A stretch of DNA of 64,000 nucleotides from Aureimonas flava (GTDB lineage: Bacteria; Pseudomonadota; Alphaproteobacteria; Rhizobiales; Rhizobiaceae), in assembly GCF_003583935.1 (NCBI RefSeq), contig NZ_QYRN01000002.1, forward strand, positions 1-64,000. The letters run 5' to 3'. Position numbers and translations under genes: made by a program. How positions within the stretch are numbered: the stretch's first letter is position 1; each line of letters starts with the position of its first letter. Under the pieces are notes generated by a model, which was given only the letters and a program-made list of their open reading frames with translations, was not told the origin of the DNA and did not search any database. Of this stretch, positions 7,796 to 18,056 are shown in pieces.

Positions 7796-10700
7796 TCAGG
7801 CATTGTCGGTCGGCACCAGGATCTCGCGCTTGCCGGCGTGGTTGGCGGCGCCGACGATGCCCTCGCGCTCCATCCGCTCGATGATCGAGGCGGCGCGATT
7901 GTAGCCGATCTGGAGCCGGCGCTGGACGTAGGAGGTCGAGGCCTTGCCGTCGCGCAGCACCACGGCCACCGCCTGGTCGTAGAGGTCGGCCGATTCCTCG
8001 GCCCCGCCCGCCGCGCCGGCCGAGCCGCCGGCCGCCGAGCCGCCGTCCTCGTCCTCTTCCTCCAGGATCGCGTCGAGATATTCGGGCGTCCCCTGGGCCT
8101 TGAGGTGCTTCACCACCTCCTCGACCTCGGCGTCGTCCACGAAGGGGCCGTGGACGCGCTGGATGCGCCCGCCGCCGGCCATGAACAGCATGTCGCCCAT
8201 GCCCAGAAGCTGCTCGGCCCCCTGCTCTTGAAGGATGGTGCGCGAATCGATCTTCGAGGTCACCTGGAAGGAGATGCGGGTCGGGAAGTTCGCCTTGATC
8301 GTGCCGGTGATGACGTCGACCGAGGGACGCTGCGTCGCCATGATGACGTGGATGCCGGCGGCGCGCGCCATCTGCGCGAGGCGCTGGACGGTGCCCTCGA
8401 TGTCCTTGCCGGCGACCATCATCAGGTCGGCCATCTCGTCGATGATGACCACGATGTAGGGCAGCGGCTGGAGGTCGAACTCCTCCGACTCGAAGATCGG
8501 CTCGCCGGTCTCGCGGTCGAAGCCGGTCTGCACCGTGCGCGAGATGGTCTCGCCGCGCTCGATCGCCGAGGACACGCGCGTGTTGAAGCCGTCGATGTTG
8601 CGAACGCCCACCTTCGACATCTTGCGGTAGCGGTCCTCCATCTCCTTGACCGTCCACTTCAGCGCGACGACCGCCTTCTTCGGGTCGGTGACCACGGGCG
8701 CGAGGAGATGCGGGATGCCGTCGTAGATCGACAGTTCCAGCATCTTCGGGTCGATCATGATCATGCGGCACTCGGCCGGGCTCATGCGGTAGAGCAGCGA
8801 CAGGATCATGGTGTTGATCGAGACCGACTTGCCCGAGCCCGTGGTGCCCGCCACCAGGAGGTGCGGCATCTTGGCGAGGTCGGCGATCACCGCCTCGCCG
8901 CCGATCGTCTTGCCGAGCGCCAGCGCCAGCTTGGCCTTGGCGCCGGCGAAGGTCTCCGACTGGATCATCTCGCGGAAGTAGACCGTCTCGCGGCGCTGGT
9001 TCGGCAGTTCGATGCCGATGGCGTTCTTGCCCGGGATCACGGCGACGCGGGCGGCGATCGCCGACATCGAGCGGGCGATGTCGTCGGCGAGGCCGATCAC
9101 GCGGCTGGACTTGATGCCCGGCGCGGGCTCGAGCTCGTACAGGGTGACGACCGGGCCCGGACGCACCTCGATGATCTCGCCCTTCACGCCGAAGTCGTCG
9201 AGGACGCCCTCGAGAAGGCGCGCGTTCTCCTGCAGGATCTCGGGCGTCAGCGAGTTGTCGCGGTTCCGGGGCTTGGGCGGCGACAGGAGCTCGATTGGCG
9301 GCAGCTCGAATTCGGCGTTGAGCGCCGCGTTGCCGAGCTCGGCGAGCCGGGCGCGCGACGACTGGCGCGAGCTCGCCTCCGACACTGCCTGGGGCACCAC
9401 GCGCGCCGGGCGCTCGAACATCGGTCCACGCGGCGCGGGCGCGGCCGGCGCGGGGGCGGCCGGCGCGGGGGCGGCCGGCGCCATGCGCGGCTCCGCCGGC
9501 GCGCGCGGCGCCTCGGCCTCGGCCTTGGGCGCGCGCTTCAGGCCCGGAAAGGCGACGATGTTGTTGGCGATGAAGTCGCGCCAGCCGCCGCTCTCCTCCG
9601 GAGCGCCCGGGCGCTCGGCGGGATCGACGCGGGCGTCCGCCTCCTCCTCCATGGCGATCCGCTCCTCCAGCGAGAGACGGCCGTCGTCGCCGAGATAGGG
9701 GGCGCCCCGCTCCTCGAACGGGGGCTCCTCGTCATGCGCGAAGCCCGGTTCGTCGTGACGGTGGATGTCGTCGTAGCCCACCACGCCGCGATCCTCCGCG
9801 GCGCCGGTCTCGAACAGCTCGTCGTCGCCCTCGCCCTCGGTCCCGAACGGCGGCTCGGCCCGGCCGGCGGCCGTGCGCTGCGACAGCTTGTAGGAGCCGT
9901 TCCAGTCGGACCGTCCGTGGCGCACGGTGGCGCGGCTCGTGTCCACCGTGCGGCGCGCGGGCGCGTCGGGCTCGCCCGCCGGCGCGGCGGACGGGGCGCG
10001 CGCGGCGGCGGTCGTCGGGGGCTCGGGCGCGTAGGGCACCTCCTCCCAGGCCCGCTCGTCGTGATCGGCGTCGTGCGCGTCGTGCGCGTCGAACGCGGGT
10101 TCCCGGTAGGCGGGCGGCTGCACCACGCGCACCTCGCGCCGGGCGGCCGGCGCGGGCGTGCCGTCGCGGAACCGGGCCGGCGGGGCGGGCGGCATCAGCG
10201 GCACGTCGGCGTCCCATTCGCGGTGCGAGAACGGATCCTCGCGGCGGCCGAGCGCGGGCATGGAGCCCGAGACGCGCGCGGCGGCCGAGCGCATGCGATA
10301 GGCCCAATGGCTGGCGACGCCCGCCAGAAGCGCCAGCCGCCCCTCGCCCTCGTCCTCCTCGGCCGTGGCGGCGCGGCGCGCGCTCAGCGCCACCGGCTCA
10401 TCCGGCGCGCCGACGAGGCCCGCGCCGTTGAGGATGCACCACAGGGCGGGCGCCGCGAACAGCGCGGCGGCGAGCCAGCTCCAGGCCCCGGCCGGATAGG
10501 CGCCGGTGGCGAGCGCGGGGACCTTGAGGAGCAGGTCGCCGACGATGCCGCCGAGGCCGATCGGCAGCGGCCAGCCGGCGGGCGCCTCCAGCGAGCCGAG
10601 GGCGGCGCTGGCGAGCGCCAGCCCGCCCATCGCCCACCAGGCCCGCTGGCCGGCGCGGCCCGCACGGCGGCCGGCGACGCACAGGATGCCGCGGATCGCC

Positions 10701-10954
10701 AGCAGCAGCGGCACCAGCACGGCGGCGAGGCCGAAGATCTGCATGGCGAGGTCGGCCGCCACGGCGCCGCCCGCGCCCGCCATGTTGCGGACCGGATTGT
10801 CGTTGGAATAGCTCAGCGAGGGGTCGTCCACCGCCCAGGTGGCGAAGGCCGTGGCCAGCCAGAGGGCGAGGCCGATCAACCCGATGCCGAGGCCCAAGCG
10901 CGCCGGTCGTGCCATCGATCCCGTCCCCTCGTCCCGCGCCTCGATCGATGCCAT
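7796..10954 (-). CDS. ftsK: DNA translocase FtsK
   Basis: A 1052-residue division and chromosome-segregation motor. Four N-terminal membrane segments (about residues 19-180) anchor it at the septum. A long Pro/Ala/acidic linker (to about 480) leads to the RecA-like motor with Walker A GTTGSGKS (about 702) and Walker [12 protein letters not shown] (about 838). The C-terminal winged-helix gamma domain ([20 protein letters not shown]) reads oriented KOPS-type sequences and activates XerCD at dif. The start follows a GAAGGG ribosome site. The linker holds a 15-bp tandem repeat (9441-9480). A CtrA-like box lies about 150 bases upstream. lolA follows downstream. Confidence 0.96.
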   Translation of the reverse strand: MASIEARDEGTGSMARPARLGLGIGLIGLALWLATAFATWAVDDPSLSYSNDNPVRNMAGAGGAVAADLAMQIFGLAAVLVPLLLAIRGILCVAGRRAGRAGQRAWWAMGGLALASAALGSLEAPAGWPLPIGLGGIVGDLLLKVPALATGAYPAGAWSWLAAALFAAPALWCILNGAGLVGAPDEPVALSARRAATAEEDEGEGRLALLAGVASHWAYRMRSAAARVSGSMPALGRREDPFSHREWDADVPLMPPAPPARFRDGTPAPAARREVRVVQPPAYREPAFDAHDAHDADHDERAWEEVPYAPEPPTTAAARAPSAAPAGEPDAPARRTVDTSRATVRHGRSDWNGSYKLSQRTAAGRAEPPFGTEGEGDDELFETGAAEDRGVVGYDDIHRHDEPGFAHDEEPPFEERGAPYLGDDGRLSLEERIAMEEEADARVDPAERPGAPEESGGWRDFIANNIVAFPGLKRAPKAEAEAPRAPAEPRMAPAAPAPAAPAPAAPAPRGPMFERPARVVPQAVSEASSRQSSRARLAELGNAALNAEFELPPIELLSPPKPRNRDNSLTPEILQENARLLEGVLDDFGVKGEIIEVRPGPVVTLYELEPAPGIKSSRVIGLADDIARSMSAIAARVAVIPGKNAIGIELPNQRRETVYFREMIQSETFAGAKAKLALALGKTIGGEAVIADLAKMPHLLVAGTTGSGKSVSINTMILSLLYRMSPAECRMIMIDPKMLELSIYDGIPHLLAPVVTDPKKAVVALKWTVKEMEDRYRKMSKVGVRNIDGFNTRVSSAIERGETISRTVQTGFDRETGEPIFESEEFDLQPLPYIVVIIDEMADLMMVAGKDIEGTVQRLAQMARAAGIHVIMATQRPSVDVITGTIKANFPTRISFQVTSKIDSRTILQEQGAEQLLGMGDMLFMAGGGRIQRVHGPFVDDAEVEEVVKHLKAQGTPEYLDAILEEEDEDGGSAAGGSAGAAGGAEESADLYDQAVAVVLRDGKASTSYVQRRLQIGYNRAASIIERMEREGIVGAANHAGKREILVPTDNA
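9441..9480. repeat. Tandem 15-bp repeat in the ftsK linker
   Basis: Two full copies and one partial copy of a 15-base unit (GCGGCCGGCGCGGGG). On the coding strand it encodes repeated Ala-Pro runs in the flexible FtsK linker. Such repeats change length easily; here the reading frame is kept. Confidence 0.7.
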
Positions 10955-11100
10955 GTCGCTGCCCTTCGCGTTCTGCCTGCCCGGTGGCGTCTGCCGCGCC
11001 GCCCGGTCTGCCTGTGGCCGGCCGGCGGGGTCCGGGCGCGCGTCCCTCGGACGGCGCACCCCGCGCTCCGGCTGTTCGCGGGCAAGGTAAAGAAACGGGG

Positions 11101-11116
11101 TTAAGGGGCGTTTAAC
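11101..11116. promoter_or_regulatory. Candidate CtrA-binding site upstream of ftsK
   Basis: TTAAGGGGCGTTTAAC fits the alphaproteobacterial CtrA consensus TTAA-N7-TTAAC exactly. TTAA is rare in this GC-rich window, so a spaced pair in the ftsK/acetyltransferase intergenic region is unlikely to be noise. It is 147 bases from the ftsK start and 112 from the divergent gene. The half-sites also form a GGGTTAA/TTAACCC inverted repeat. Confidence 0.5.
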
Positions 11117-11227
11117 CCTGCGGCGAGGCGCGGCCCCTCCCCCACGCCCCGCTCGCGCCGGCTTGATGGAACCGAGCGCGTCGCCCGGCGTCATCCCGCC
11201 GACCGCAACCGCTCACAGGAGTTCCCC

Positions 11228-11539
11228 ATGCAGATCGTCCACGAGGACCAGGGACGCACCGGCGTCTTCGCCATCGGCGAGGGCGAGGACCGGGCGGAGC
11301 TGACCTATGCGCCCGCCGGCATCCAGGATTCGCTGATCTTCGACCACACCTACGTTCCCGCGCATCTGCGCGGACAGGGCATCGCCGAACGCCTCGTGGA
11401 TCACGCGGTGGCCTATGCCAGGGAGCAGGGCAAGACCGTGGTCCCGGCCTGCTCCTACGTGCGTGCCCTGTTCGACCGGCATCCCGAACGCTACGCCGCG
11501 ATCCGCACGGAGGAGGACAAGCCGGTCGGGCGGATCTGA
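11228..11539 (+). CDS. Small GNAT-like N-acetyltransferase (YjdJ/CG type)
   Basis: A 103-residue single-domain protein of the short GNAT family often annotated as GCN5-related YjdJ-like. It has the acetyl-CoA site motif VPAHLRGQGIAERLVDHAVA (the R-G-Q-G-x-A pyrophosphate loop) and the family ending FDRHPERYAAIR. AGGAG lies a few bases before the ATG. The acceptor substrate is unknown. It runs convergent with dadA, stopping 7 bases from it. A GGAAC-N16-CGTC sequence upstream (11168-11192) resembles an EcfG general-stress promoter. Confidence 0.85.
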   Translation: MQIVHEDQGRTGVFAIGEGEDRAELTYAPAGIQDSLIFDHTYVPAHLRGQGIAERLVDHAVAYAREQGKTVVPACSYVRALFDRHPERYAAIRTEEDKPVGRI

Positions 11540-11546
11540 CCGCGGC

Positions 11547-12797
11547 TCAGCCGTAGCGCGCGACCGACAGGTCGCGCGCGTCGATGTCGGGGCTGCGCCC
11601 CGACACGAGGTCGGCGAGGAGGCGGCCGGAGCCAGAGCTCATGGTCCAGCCGAGCGTGCCGTGCCCGGTGTTGAGGAACAGGCCGCGCACCTTCGTCGGC
11701 CCGATCACGGGCGTGCCGTCCGGCGTCATCGGCCGGAGCCCCGACCAGAACGTGGCACGGGCGAGGTCGCCGCCGGGAAACAGGTCGGTGACCGAATGTT
11801 CGAGCGTGCGCCGCCGCCGCTCGGGCCGGTCGTTGGTGAAGCCGGAGATCTCCGCCATGCCGCCGACGCGGATGCGGCTGCCGAGCCGGGTCAGCGCGAT
11901 CTTGTAGCTCTCGTCCATCACGGTGGACTCCGGCGCGCGCGCCTCGTCCACGATCGGGATGGTCAGCGAATAGCCCTTGACCGGATAGACCGGCAGCCGG
12001 ATGCCGTGCGGGCGCACGAGCTGGGGCGAGAACGAGCCCATCGCGACCACCACCGCGTCGGCCCGGATCTCGCCGGCGTCGGTCCGCACGCCGGTCGCCC
12101 GGCCGCCCTCCACCAGGATCTGCCGCACCGTGCGTCCCCAGCGGAAGTCGACGCCGCGCGAGGCGGCCATCTCCTGCAGGGCGCCCGCGAACTTGAAGCA
12201 GTCGCCGGTCTCGTCCTGCGGGGTCTGGAGGCCGCCCACGATCCGGTCGCGGGCGTGGGCGAGCGCCGGCTCGGCGCGGATGCAGCCCTCGCGGTCCAGC
12301 ATCTCGTAGGGGATGCCGTCGGCCGCGAGCGCCTTGACGTCCTTGGCCGAGGCGTCGAGCTGCGCCTGGGTGCGGAAGAGCTGGAGCGTGCCCTGCATGC
12401 GCTGGTCGTAGGCGATGTTGGTGTCGCGGCGCAGCTCGGCCAGCGACAGGCGGCTGTAGTCCGACAGGCGCAGCATGCGGCTCTTGTTCACCGCGTAGCG
12501 CTCGGCCGTGCAGTTGGCCAGCATGCGCACGAGCCAGGATAGCATGGCCCGGTCGAGCCGGGGACGCAGGATGAGCGGCGCATGCTCCATCATCAGCCAC
12601 TTGACGGCCTTCTGCGGGATGCCCGGCGCCGCCCAGGGGCTGCAGTAGCCGAACGACACCTCGCCCGCGTTGGCGAAGCTCGTCTCCAGCGCCGGCCCGT
12701 CCTGCCGGTCCACCACCACGACCTCGTGGCCCGCCTGGGCCAGGTACCAGGCGGAGGTGACGCCGATGATGCCGGCGCCGAGCACGACGACCTTCAT
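11547..12797 (-). CDS. dadA: D-amino acid dehydrogenase
   Basis: A 416-residue FAD enzyme of the DadA family: N-terminal dinucleotide fold [18 protein letters not shown], then [19 protein letters not shown] characteristic of DadA, and the C-terminal FAD-binding segment [20 protein letters not shown]. It oxidises D-alanine to pyruvate and ammonia, passing electrons to the respiratory chain at the inner membrane. Its ATG overlaps the TGA of alr (ATGA), so the two are translationally coupled. With alr it forms the L-alanine to pyruvate route. Confidence 0.94.
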   Translation of the reverse strand: MKVVVLGAGIIGVTSAWYLAQAGHEVVVVDRQDGPALETSFANAGEVSFGYCSPWAAPGIPQKAVKWLMMEHAPLILRPRLDRAMLSWLVRMLANCTAERYAVNKSRMLRLSDYSRLSLAELRRDTNIAYDQRMQGTLQLFRTQAQLDASAKDVKALAADGIPYEMLDREGCIRAEPALAHARDRIVGGLQTPQDETGDCFKFAGALQEMAASRGVDFRWGRTVRQILVEGGRATGVRTDAGEIRADAVVVAMGSFSPQLVRPHGIRLPVYPVKGYSLTIPIVDEARAPESTVMDESYKIALTRLGSRIRVGGMAEISGFTNDRPERRRRTLEHSVTDLFPGGDLARATFWSGLRPMTPDGTPVIGPTKVRGLFLNTGHGTLGWTMSSGSGRLLADLVSGRSPDIDARDLSVARYG

Positions 12798-13942
12798 GGC
12801 CGGTCTCCCTCGATGGTGGTGGTGACGTAGCGGCGCTCGTAGCGGTGCCCGAGCGCGGTGAGGATCTCGTAGGAGATGGTGCCGGCGGCGGCGGCGGCGG
12901 CGTCGAGCGTCGCGTCGGGGCCGATCAGCTCCACCAGGACGCCCGCGCCGAGCGGCGCGTCGCCGGCCTCGACGATGATGGAATCCATGGACACGCGCCC
13001 GGTGATCGGCAGGCGGCGCCCGCGGAAGAACGCGGCGCCCCGGTTGCCCGAGGCGCGCAGCCAGCCGTCGGCATAGCCGACCGACAGCGTGGCGAGGCGC
13101 ATCGGCCGCTCGGCAACGGCCGCGAAACCGTAGCCGATGCCCGCGCCCGCCGGCACCTCGCGGACCTGGATCACCCGCGCGTCGAGCCGCACCACGGGCT
13201 CCATCGGGTTGGGCCGCCCCGACGTCGGCGCCCCGCCGTAGAGCGCGATGCCCGGCCGCGCGAGGTCGAAGCGGAAACGATCGCCCAGGAACAGGCCGGC
13301 CGAGTTGGCAAGCGAGCGGCGCGCCGCCGGCAGACCCGCCGCCAGCGCCTCGAAGGCGGCAAGCTGCGCGGCGTTGGCCGGATGGTCGGGCTCGTCGGCG
13401 CAGGCGAGGTGGCTCATCACCAGGACGGTCTCGATCCCGTCGAGGCGCGACGGGTCGCCGACCAGGCCTGCGACCTCGCCCGGCGCGAGCCCGAGCCGCG
13501 ACATGCCCGAATCGACCTGGATTGCGGCCGGCAGCGCGCGCCCCAGCGCCCGCCCCAGCGCGCCCCAGGCATCGAGCTGTTCGCCCGAATTCAGCACCGG
13601 CCGGAAGCCGGACGCCGCACACAGCGGCTCGTCGCCCGGCAGCAGCCCGTTGAGCACGAAGATCTCCGCCTCGCCCGGCAGCGCCGGGCGCAGCCGCAGG
13701 GCCTCGGCGAGATGGGCGACGAAGAAGGTGCGGCAGCCGGCGGCGTGGAGCGCGGGCGCGACGGCGGCCACGCCCAGGCCGTAGGCGTCGGCCTTCACGA
13801 CGCCCGCCACCGCCGCGCCGCCGGCGCGCTCCGCCAGCCGGCGATGATTGCGCGCCAGGGCGCCGAGGTCCACCGTCAGCACGCCGCCCGGGCTGCCGGT
13901 CGACCCGCCGTGGACGGCGGGCGGAAGAAGCGTGGCGTTCAT
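12794..13942 (-). CDS. alr: Alanine racemase (catabolic context)
   Basis: A 382-residue PLP enzyme of fold III. The cofactor lysine lies in [11 protein letters not shown] (about residue 50); the second catalytic base tyrosine is in [11 protein letters not shown]; the [11 protein letters not shown] segment is also diagnostic. It interconverts L- and D-alanine. Because it is fused into one unit with dadA and faces an Lrp-type activator, it is probably the catabolic (DadX-like) racemase rather than the cell-wall one, though the sequence does not separate the two. The start at MNATLLPP is preferred; longer readings run into the promoter region. Confidence 0.92.
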   Translation of the reverse strand: MNATLLPPAVHGGSTGSPGGVLTVDLGALARNHRRLAERAGGAAVAGVVKADAYGLGVAAVAPALHAAGCRTFFVAHLAEALRLRPALPGEAEIFVLNGLLPGDEPLCAASGFRPVLNSGEQLDAWGALGRALGRALPAAIQVDSGMSRLGLAPGEVAGLVGDPSRLDGIETVLVMSHLACADEPDHPANAAQLAAFEALAAGLPAARRSLANSAGLFLGDRFRFDLARPGIALYGGAPTSGRPNPMEPVVRLDARVIQVREVPAGAGIGYGFAAVAERPMRLATLSVGYADGWLRASGNRGAAFFRGRRLPITGRVSMDSIIVEAGDAPLGAGVLVELIGPDATLDAAAAAAGTISYEILTALGHRYERRYVTTTIEGDRP

Positions 13943-14072
13943 GGCGAGCCCCTTGGCCGTTGCCCCTCCATGATGGTCGAAGGATCGTCGAAGGAGATAC
14001 CGAAACGCCGGCGATCCTGCTATTTTCCCTCTATTGACGACACATCGTTCGAACCGGCGCAACAAGCTTCTC

Positions 14073-14525
14073 ATGGACCGTATCGACCGCGCCCTGATCC
14101 GGGCCCTGCGCCGCGACGCGCGCGCCACCAACGTGGCGCTGGCCGCCGAGGTCGGCCTGTCGCCCTCGGCCTGCCTGCGCCGCGTCCAGATGCTGGAGCA
14201 GTCGGGCGCCATCCGAGGCTACACGGCGATCGTCGCCGGGCCCGGCGGCGACGACGCCCACGTGGTGATCGTTCGCATCACGCTGGAGCGCCAGACCGAG
14301 GACGTTCTGAACCGCTTCGAGGCGGAGGTGCTCAAGCATCCCGAGATCCGCGAATGCTACCTGATGACCGGGGCGGAGGACTATCTCCTACGCGTGGAGG
14401 CCGAGGGGGCGGGCGACTACGAGCGCATCCACAAGGAGATCCTGTCGCGCCTGCCGGCGGTGTCTCGCATCAACTCGTCCTTCGCGATCCGGCGCGTCCT
14501 GGCGGACACCGGCGGCCGTCGATGA
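14073..14525 (+). CDS. Lrp/AsnC-family regulator, probable activator of alr-dadA
   Basis: A 150-residue Lrp-type protein: helix-turn-helix at about residues 20-45 (LAAEVGLSPSACLRRVQMLE) and a C-terminal RAM effector domain (ECYLMTGAEDYLLRVEA). Divergent from alr-dadA, the classical position of the regulator that senses L-alanine. The start is taken at MDRIDRAL, the usual Lrp beginning; an in-frame TTG at 14034 would add 13 residues. The intergenic space (13943-14072) must hold both promoters. Confidence 0.9.
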   Translation: MDRIDRALIRALRRDARATNVALAAEVGLSPSACLRRVQMLEQSGAIRGYTAIVAGPGGDDAHVVIVRITLERQTEDVLNRFEAEVLKHPEIRECYLMTGAEDYLLRVEAEGAGDYERIHKEILSRLPAVSRINSSFAIRRVLADTGGRR

Positions 14526-14666
14526 GCCGCGGGACGACGAGGCGCGGGTCTGGCCCTTCGGCCCCGCGCCCTTAGATGGAGCCTCGCGAGGGGACGCAGC
14601 CTCGCGGGGCGGGCTCGGAAGGGCCCGACGATGCCTCCACGACCAGACCAGAAGGGCCTTGCGTTC

Positions 14667-16733
14667 ATGAGCGGACCGGACACCGACACGATCGACCAGA
14701 TGGTCGAGACCTCGATGCTGCACCAGGCGCGCCGTCACGCCGCGTCCTACGGCGGCCAGGGCCGGTTCTGGCAGCGCCCCTATGCCGAGACGCGCCCGCG
14801 CGTCGCCTCGGCCGTGGCGCCCGTGTGGTTCACCGCCTATCCGGCCTCGATCGTCACGCGGCCGGGCGAGACGGTGCTGGCGACGCTCGGCGACCCGGCG
14901 CTGTGGTCCGCTTTGTCCTCGATCGGCGTGCGCGGCATCCACACCGGCCCGACCAAGCGCGCCGGCGGCTGGCGAGCGGGCACGTTCACGCCCACGATCG
15001 ACGGCAATTTCGACCGCATCGGCTTCGACATCGACCCGTCCTTCGGCACCGCCGAGGAGTTCGTGGCCATCTCGCGCATGGCCGCGGCCCACAACGCGGT
15101 GGTGATCGACGACGTGATCCCCGCCCATACCGGCAAGGGCGTCGACTTCCGCCTCGCCGAGATGAACCATTCCACCTATCCCGGCCTCTACCACATGGTG
15201 GCGATCCCGGAGGACGACTGGGACCTCCTGCCCGAGGTGCCGGAGGGCCGCGACGCGGTGAACCTGACGCCGGCCACCGTGGACGCGCTGCGCGACAAGG
15301 GCCACATCGTGGGCCAACTCCAGCGGGTCATCTTCTTCGAGCCGGGCGTCAAGGAGACCGACTGGAGCGCCACGGGTCCGGTGACGGGCGTCGACGGCGT
15401 GCGGCGGCGCTGGGTCTACCTCCACTACTTCAAGGAAGGCCAGCCGAGCCTCAACTGGCTGGACCCGTCCTTCGCCGCGCAGCAGATGATCATCGGCGAC
15501 GCGCTCCATTCGATCGACCACATGGGCGCGCGGGGCCTGCGGCTCGACGCCAACGGCTTCCTGGGCGTCGAGAAGCGGCTCGACGGCCCCGCCTGGTCGG
15601 AAAGCCACCCGCTCTCGGTGACGGGCAACGCGCTGCTGGCGGGCATGATCCGCAAGGCGGGCGGCTTCTCGTTCCAGGAGCTCAACCTCACGGTGGACGA
15701 CATCGCCTCCATGTCGAAGGGCGGGGCGGACCTGTCCTACGACTTCATCACCCGGCCGGCCTACCAGCACGCGCTTCTGACCGGCGACACCGAGTTCCTG
15801 CGCATGATGCTGCGCATGGTGCACGAGTTCGGCATCGACCCGGCCTCCCTGATCCACGCCATGCAGAACCACGACGAGCTGACCACCGAGCTCGTCCACT
15901 TCTGGACCCTCCACTCGGAGGACATCTACACGTTCGGCGGCCAGACCTGGCAGGGCCGCACGCTGCGCACGCGCATCCGCGAGACCATGTACGAGAAGCT
16001 GTCGGGCGCCAACGCGCCCTACAACCTGCGCTTCGTCACCAACGGCATCGCCTGCACGTCGGCCAGCGTCGTCACCGCGGCGCTCGGCATCACCGACCTG
16101 TCGGACATCACCGACGAGGACCGCGCCGAGATCCAGCGCGGCCATCTCCTGATGGCCATGTATAACGCCTTCCAGCCGGGCATCTTCGCCCTGTCGGGCT
16201 GGGACCTCGTGGGCGCGCTGCCGCTGCCGCCGGAGGCGGTGGCGGACTACATGCAGGACGGCGACACGCGTTGGATCGAGCGCGGCGCCTACGACCTCAC
16301 CGGCCTCAACCCGGAAGCCCCGACCTCGGCCGAGGGGCTGCCGCGCTCGCGCGCGCTCTACGGGCCGATCAACGAGCAGCTCAACGACCCCGGCTCCTTC
16401 GCCTCGCAGCTCAAGCGCCTCCTGGCGGTGCGCGAGGCCTACGGCATCGCGGCCAGCCGCCAGACAGCGATCCCGGACGTCACGACGCCCGGCCTCCTCC
16501 TGATGGTGCACGAGCTTCCCGACGGGCGCGGCACGCAGGTCACCGCGCTCAACTTCGGCCGCGAGCCGGTGGACGAGACGGTGGTGCTGCCGAACGTGCG
16601 CTCGGGCCCGGTGGTCGACATGATCGCCGAGACGGTGGAGGGGGACCTGGCCGAGAACGGCGAGCTGCGCATCGTGCTCGACCCCTGGGAGGGCCTGTCG
16701 CTGCGCATCGTGGGCGCCCTGCCCGTTCTGTGA
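14667..16733 (+). CDS. GH13 trehalose synthase-like (maltose alpha-glucosyltransferase-like) enzyme
   Basis: A 688-residue alpha-amylase superfamily protein. All four GH13 regions can be located: [18 protein letters not shown] (nucleophile Asp about 293), FSFQELNL (acid Glu about 337) and MQNHDELT (Asp about 403), so it should be active. The architecture is closest to rhizobial proteins annotated as maltose alpha-D-glucosyltransferase, which isomerise maltose and trehalose; the sequence is divergent from canonical TreS, so another alpha-glucan activity is possible. No other trehalose or glycogen gene adjoins it. An in-frame ATG at 14631 with its own GGAAGGG site would add 12 residues. Confidence 0.75.
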   Translation: MSGPDTDTIDQMVETSMLHQARRHAASYGGQGRFWQRPYAETRPRVASAVAPVWFTAYPASIVTRPGETVLATLGDPALWSALSSIGVRGIHTGPTKRAGGWRAGTFTPTIDGNFDRIGFDIDPSFGTAEEFVAISRMAAAHNAVVIDDVIPAHTGKGVDFRLAEMNHSTYPGLYHMVAIPEDDWDLLPEVPEGRDAVNLTPATVDALRDKGHIVGQLQRVIFFEPGVKETDWSATGPVTGVDGVRRRWVYLHYFKEGQPSLNWLDPSFAAQQMIIGDALHSIDHMGARGLRLDANGFLGVEKRLDGPAWSESHPLSVTGNALLAGMIRKAGGFSFQELNLTVDDIASMSKGGADLSYDFITRPAYQHALLTGDTEFLRMMLRMVHEFGIDPASLIHAMQNHDELTTELVHFWTLHSEDIYTFGGQTWQGRTLRTRIRETMYEKLSGANAPYNLRFVTNGIACTSASVVTAALGITDLSDITDEDRAEIQRGHLLMAMYNAFQPGIFALSGWDLVGALPLPPEAVADYMQDGDTRWIERGAYDLTGLNPEAPTSAEGLPRSRALYGPINEQLNDPGSFASQLKRLLAVREAYGIAASRQTAIPDVTTPGLLLMVHELPDGRGTQVTALNFGREPVDETVVLPNVRSGPVVDMIAETVEGDLAENGELRIVLDPWEGLSLRIVGALPVL

Positions 16734-16769
16734 ACCGGACGGGCCCGCCGCGCGCGGGCCCCGACACGC

Positions 16770-17951
16770 TCAGGAGGCGGTGACCGGGTCGAAGGCCAGC
16801 AGGAACGAGGCGCCGCGCGGCACGCTCTCCACCGTCAGCTCGGCGTCGAGCTGGCGCACCAGGCTGAGGATCACGCGCATGCCGAAGCTCTTGCGCGAGG
16901 CTTCCAGGTCGAAGCTTTCCGGCAAGCCCCTACCGCCGTCGCGCACGCGCAGCATGGCGCGCTCGCCCTTCTGCCACAGCGCCACCTCGATGACGCCGGG
17001 CTCGCCCTCCTCGTAGGCGTATTTCACCGCGTTGGTGACGAGCTCGTTGACGATCAGCCCGACGGGAATGGCCTTGTCGGCGCTGACCACGACCGGATCG
17101 GCGCGGCACTGGATCTCCAGCCCCGCGGTGGCGAAGCCGAGCTGCGAGCACAGATCGTCCAGGAAGGTCGACAGGTCCACCTCGGTGACGCTCGCGCCCT
17201 TCCACAGGTGGTCGTGGACGCGGGCGATGGTCATGATGCGCGCCTCGGCGTCCACCAGCGCCGCCTTGGCCTTGGGATCGGACACGACATTGGCGTTGAC
17301 GCGCAGGAGGCCACCCACGACGCCGAGGCTGTTCTTGACGCGGTGGTTCATCTCGCGCGTCAGCATGGCCTGCGTCTCCAGCGCCTCCTTGAGATGCCGG
17401 TCGGTCTCCACCCGCTCGATCGCCGCGCCGAGGACCCGCGCGCAGCCCGACAGGAAATCGACGTCGGACGCATCGAAGTCGCCTGGATCGGGACTGTCCA
17501 CCTCCAGAACGCCGAAGGACCGCTGGTGGTGGCCGCCCCGGTCCACCAGGACGTTGACCGCGCGGCGCACGCCGTAATCGGCCAGGAGCTTGGGCGTGCG
17601 GAAGCGCGTCTCGTCGGTCAGGTGGTTGGACAGCACCGCCTCGCCGGTGTGGAAGGCGTAGCCGGCCGGCGATTCGAGGTCGGCGCCCAGCGTGGCGACG
17701 CCCACCTCGCCCGGCCCCCAGCCCCAGCCGCCGCGCATCAGGAGGTCGTTCTGCGGCGCGCGGTATTCCAGGACCTTGCAGTAGGGCGCCTCCAGCCCCC
17801 GCGCGCACAGTTCCGTGGCGCCGGCAAAGAGCGCCGGCAGATCCGCGGCCTGGAGGGTGAGCCGGCCGAATTCGGCAAGGAGCTTCTGCTGCTTGAGCCG
17901 GTAGGCCAGCTCGTCGCGCCGCGGCTCTCCGGGGGCCTGTTCGATTTCCAT
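16770..17951 (-). CDS. GAF-domain sensor histidine kinase (HisKA_2 type)
   Basis: A 393-residue soluble kinase. A GAF domain occupies about residues 30-190. The phosphoacceptor region REMNHRVKNSLGVVGGLL (His about 202) is of the HisKA_2/HWE group, followed by a HATPase domain with NELVTNAVKYAY and DGGRGLP. There is no membrane segment, so it senses a cytoplasmic signal. Kinases of this group often feed the PhyR/EcfG general stress response in this order, but no partner response regulator is adjacent. The start is placed at MEIEQAP; an upstream in-frame ATG adds 10 residues. Confidence 0.88.
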   Translation of the reverse strand: MEIEQAPGEPRRDELAYRLKQQKLLAEFGRLTLQAADLPALFAGATELCARGLEAPYCKVLEYRAPQNDLLMRGGWGWGPGEVGVATLGADLESPAGYAFHTGEAVLSNHLTDETRFRTPKLLADYGVRRAVNVLVDRGGHHQRSFGVLEVDSPDPGDFDASDVDFLSGCARVLGAAIERVETDRHLKEALETQAMLTREMNHRVKNSLGVVGGLLRVNANVVSDPKAKAALVDAEARIMTIARVHDHLWKGASVTEVDLSTFLDDLCSQLGFATAGLEIQCRADPVVVSADKAIPVGLIVNELVTNAVKYAYEEGEPGVIEVALWQKGERAMLRVRDGGRGLPESFDLEASRKSFGMRVILSLVRQLDAELTVESVPRGASFLLAFDPVTAS

Positions 17952-18012
17952 GGCACCCCTTTCCGATCCCGCGAGCCGCATCGCGCCCCTCGGTCCTACC
18001 GCATCGCGATGT

Positions 18013-18044
18013 CGCGCGAAACGGCGCCCGTGCCGTTTCGCGCG
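18013..18044 (-). terminator. Stem-loop after the aldo/keto reductase gene
   Basis: Perfect 13-bp inverted repeat (18013-18025 with 18032-18044, 6-base loop) between the reductase stop and the kinase start. No T-tract; probably ends or stabilises the upstream mRNA. Confidence 0.55.
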
Positions 18045-18056
18045 CCGCCCAGTGCC

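Noticed and set aside
6827..11104. A 1425-codon open frame on the plus strand
   Set aside because: It lies antisense to ftsK, lolA and the small lipoprotein gene; the translation is Arg/Gly/Ala/His-rich with no family features, as expected for the shadow of GC-rich genes.
14570..14615. Repeated GCCTCGCG words upstream of the GH13 gene as a mobile-element end
   Set aside because: Too short and imperfect, with no transposase or target duplication nearby.
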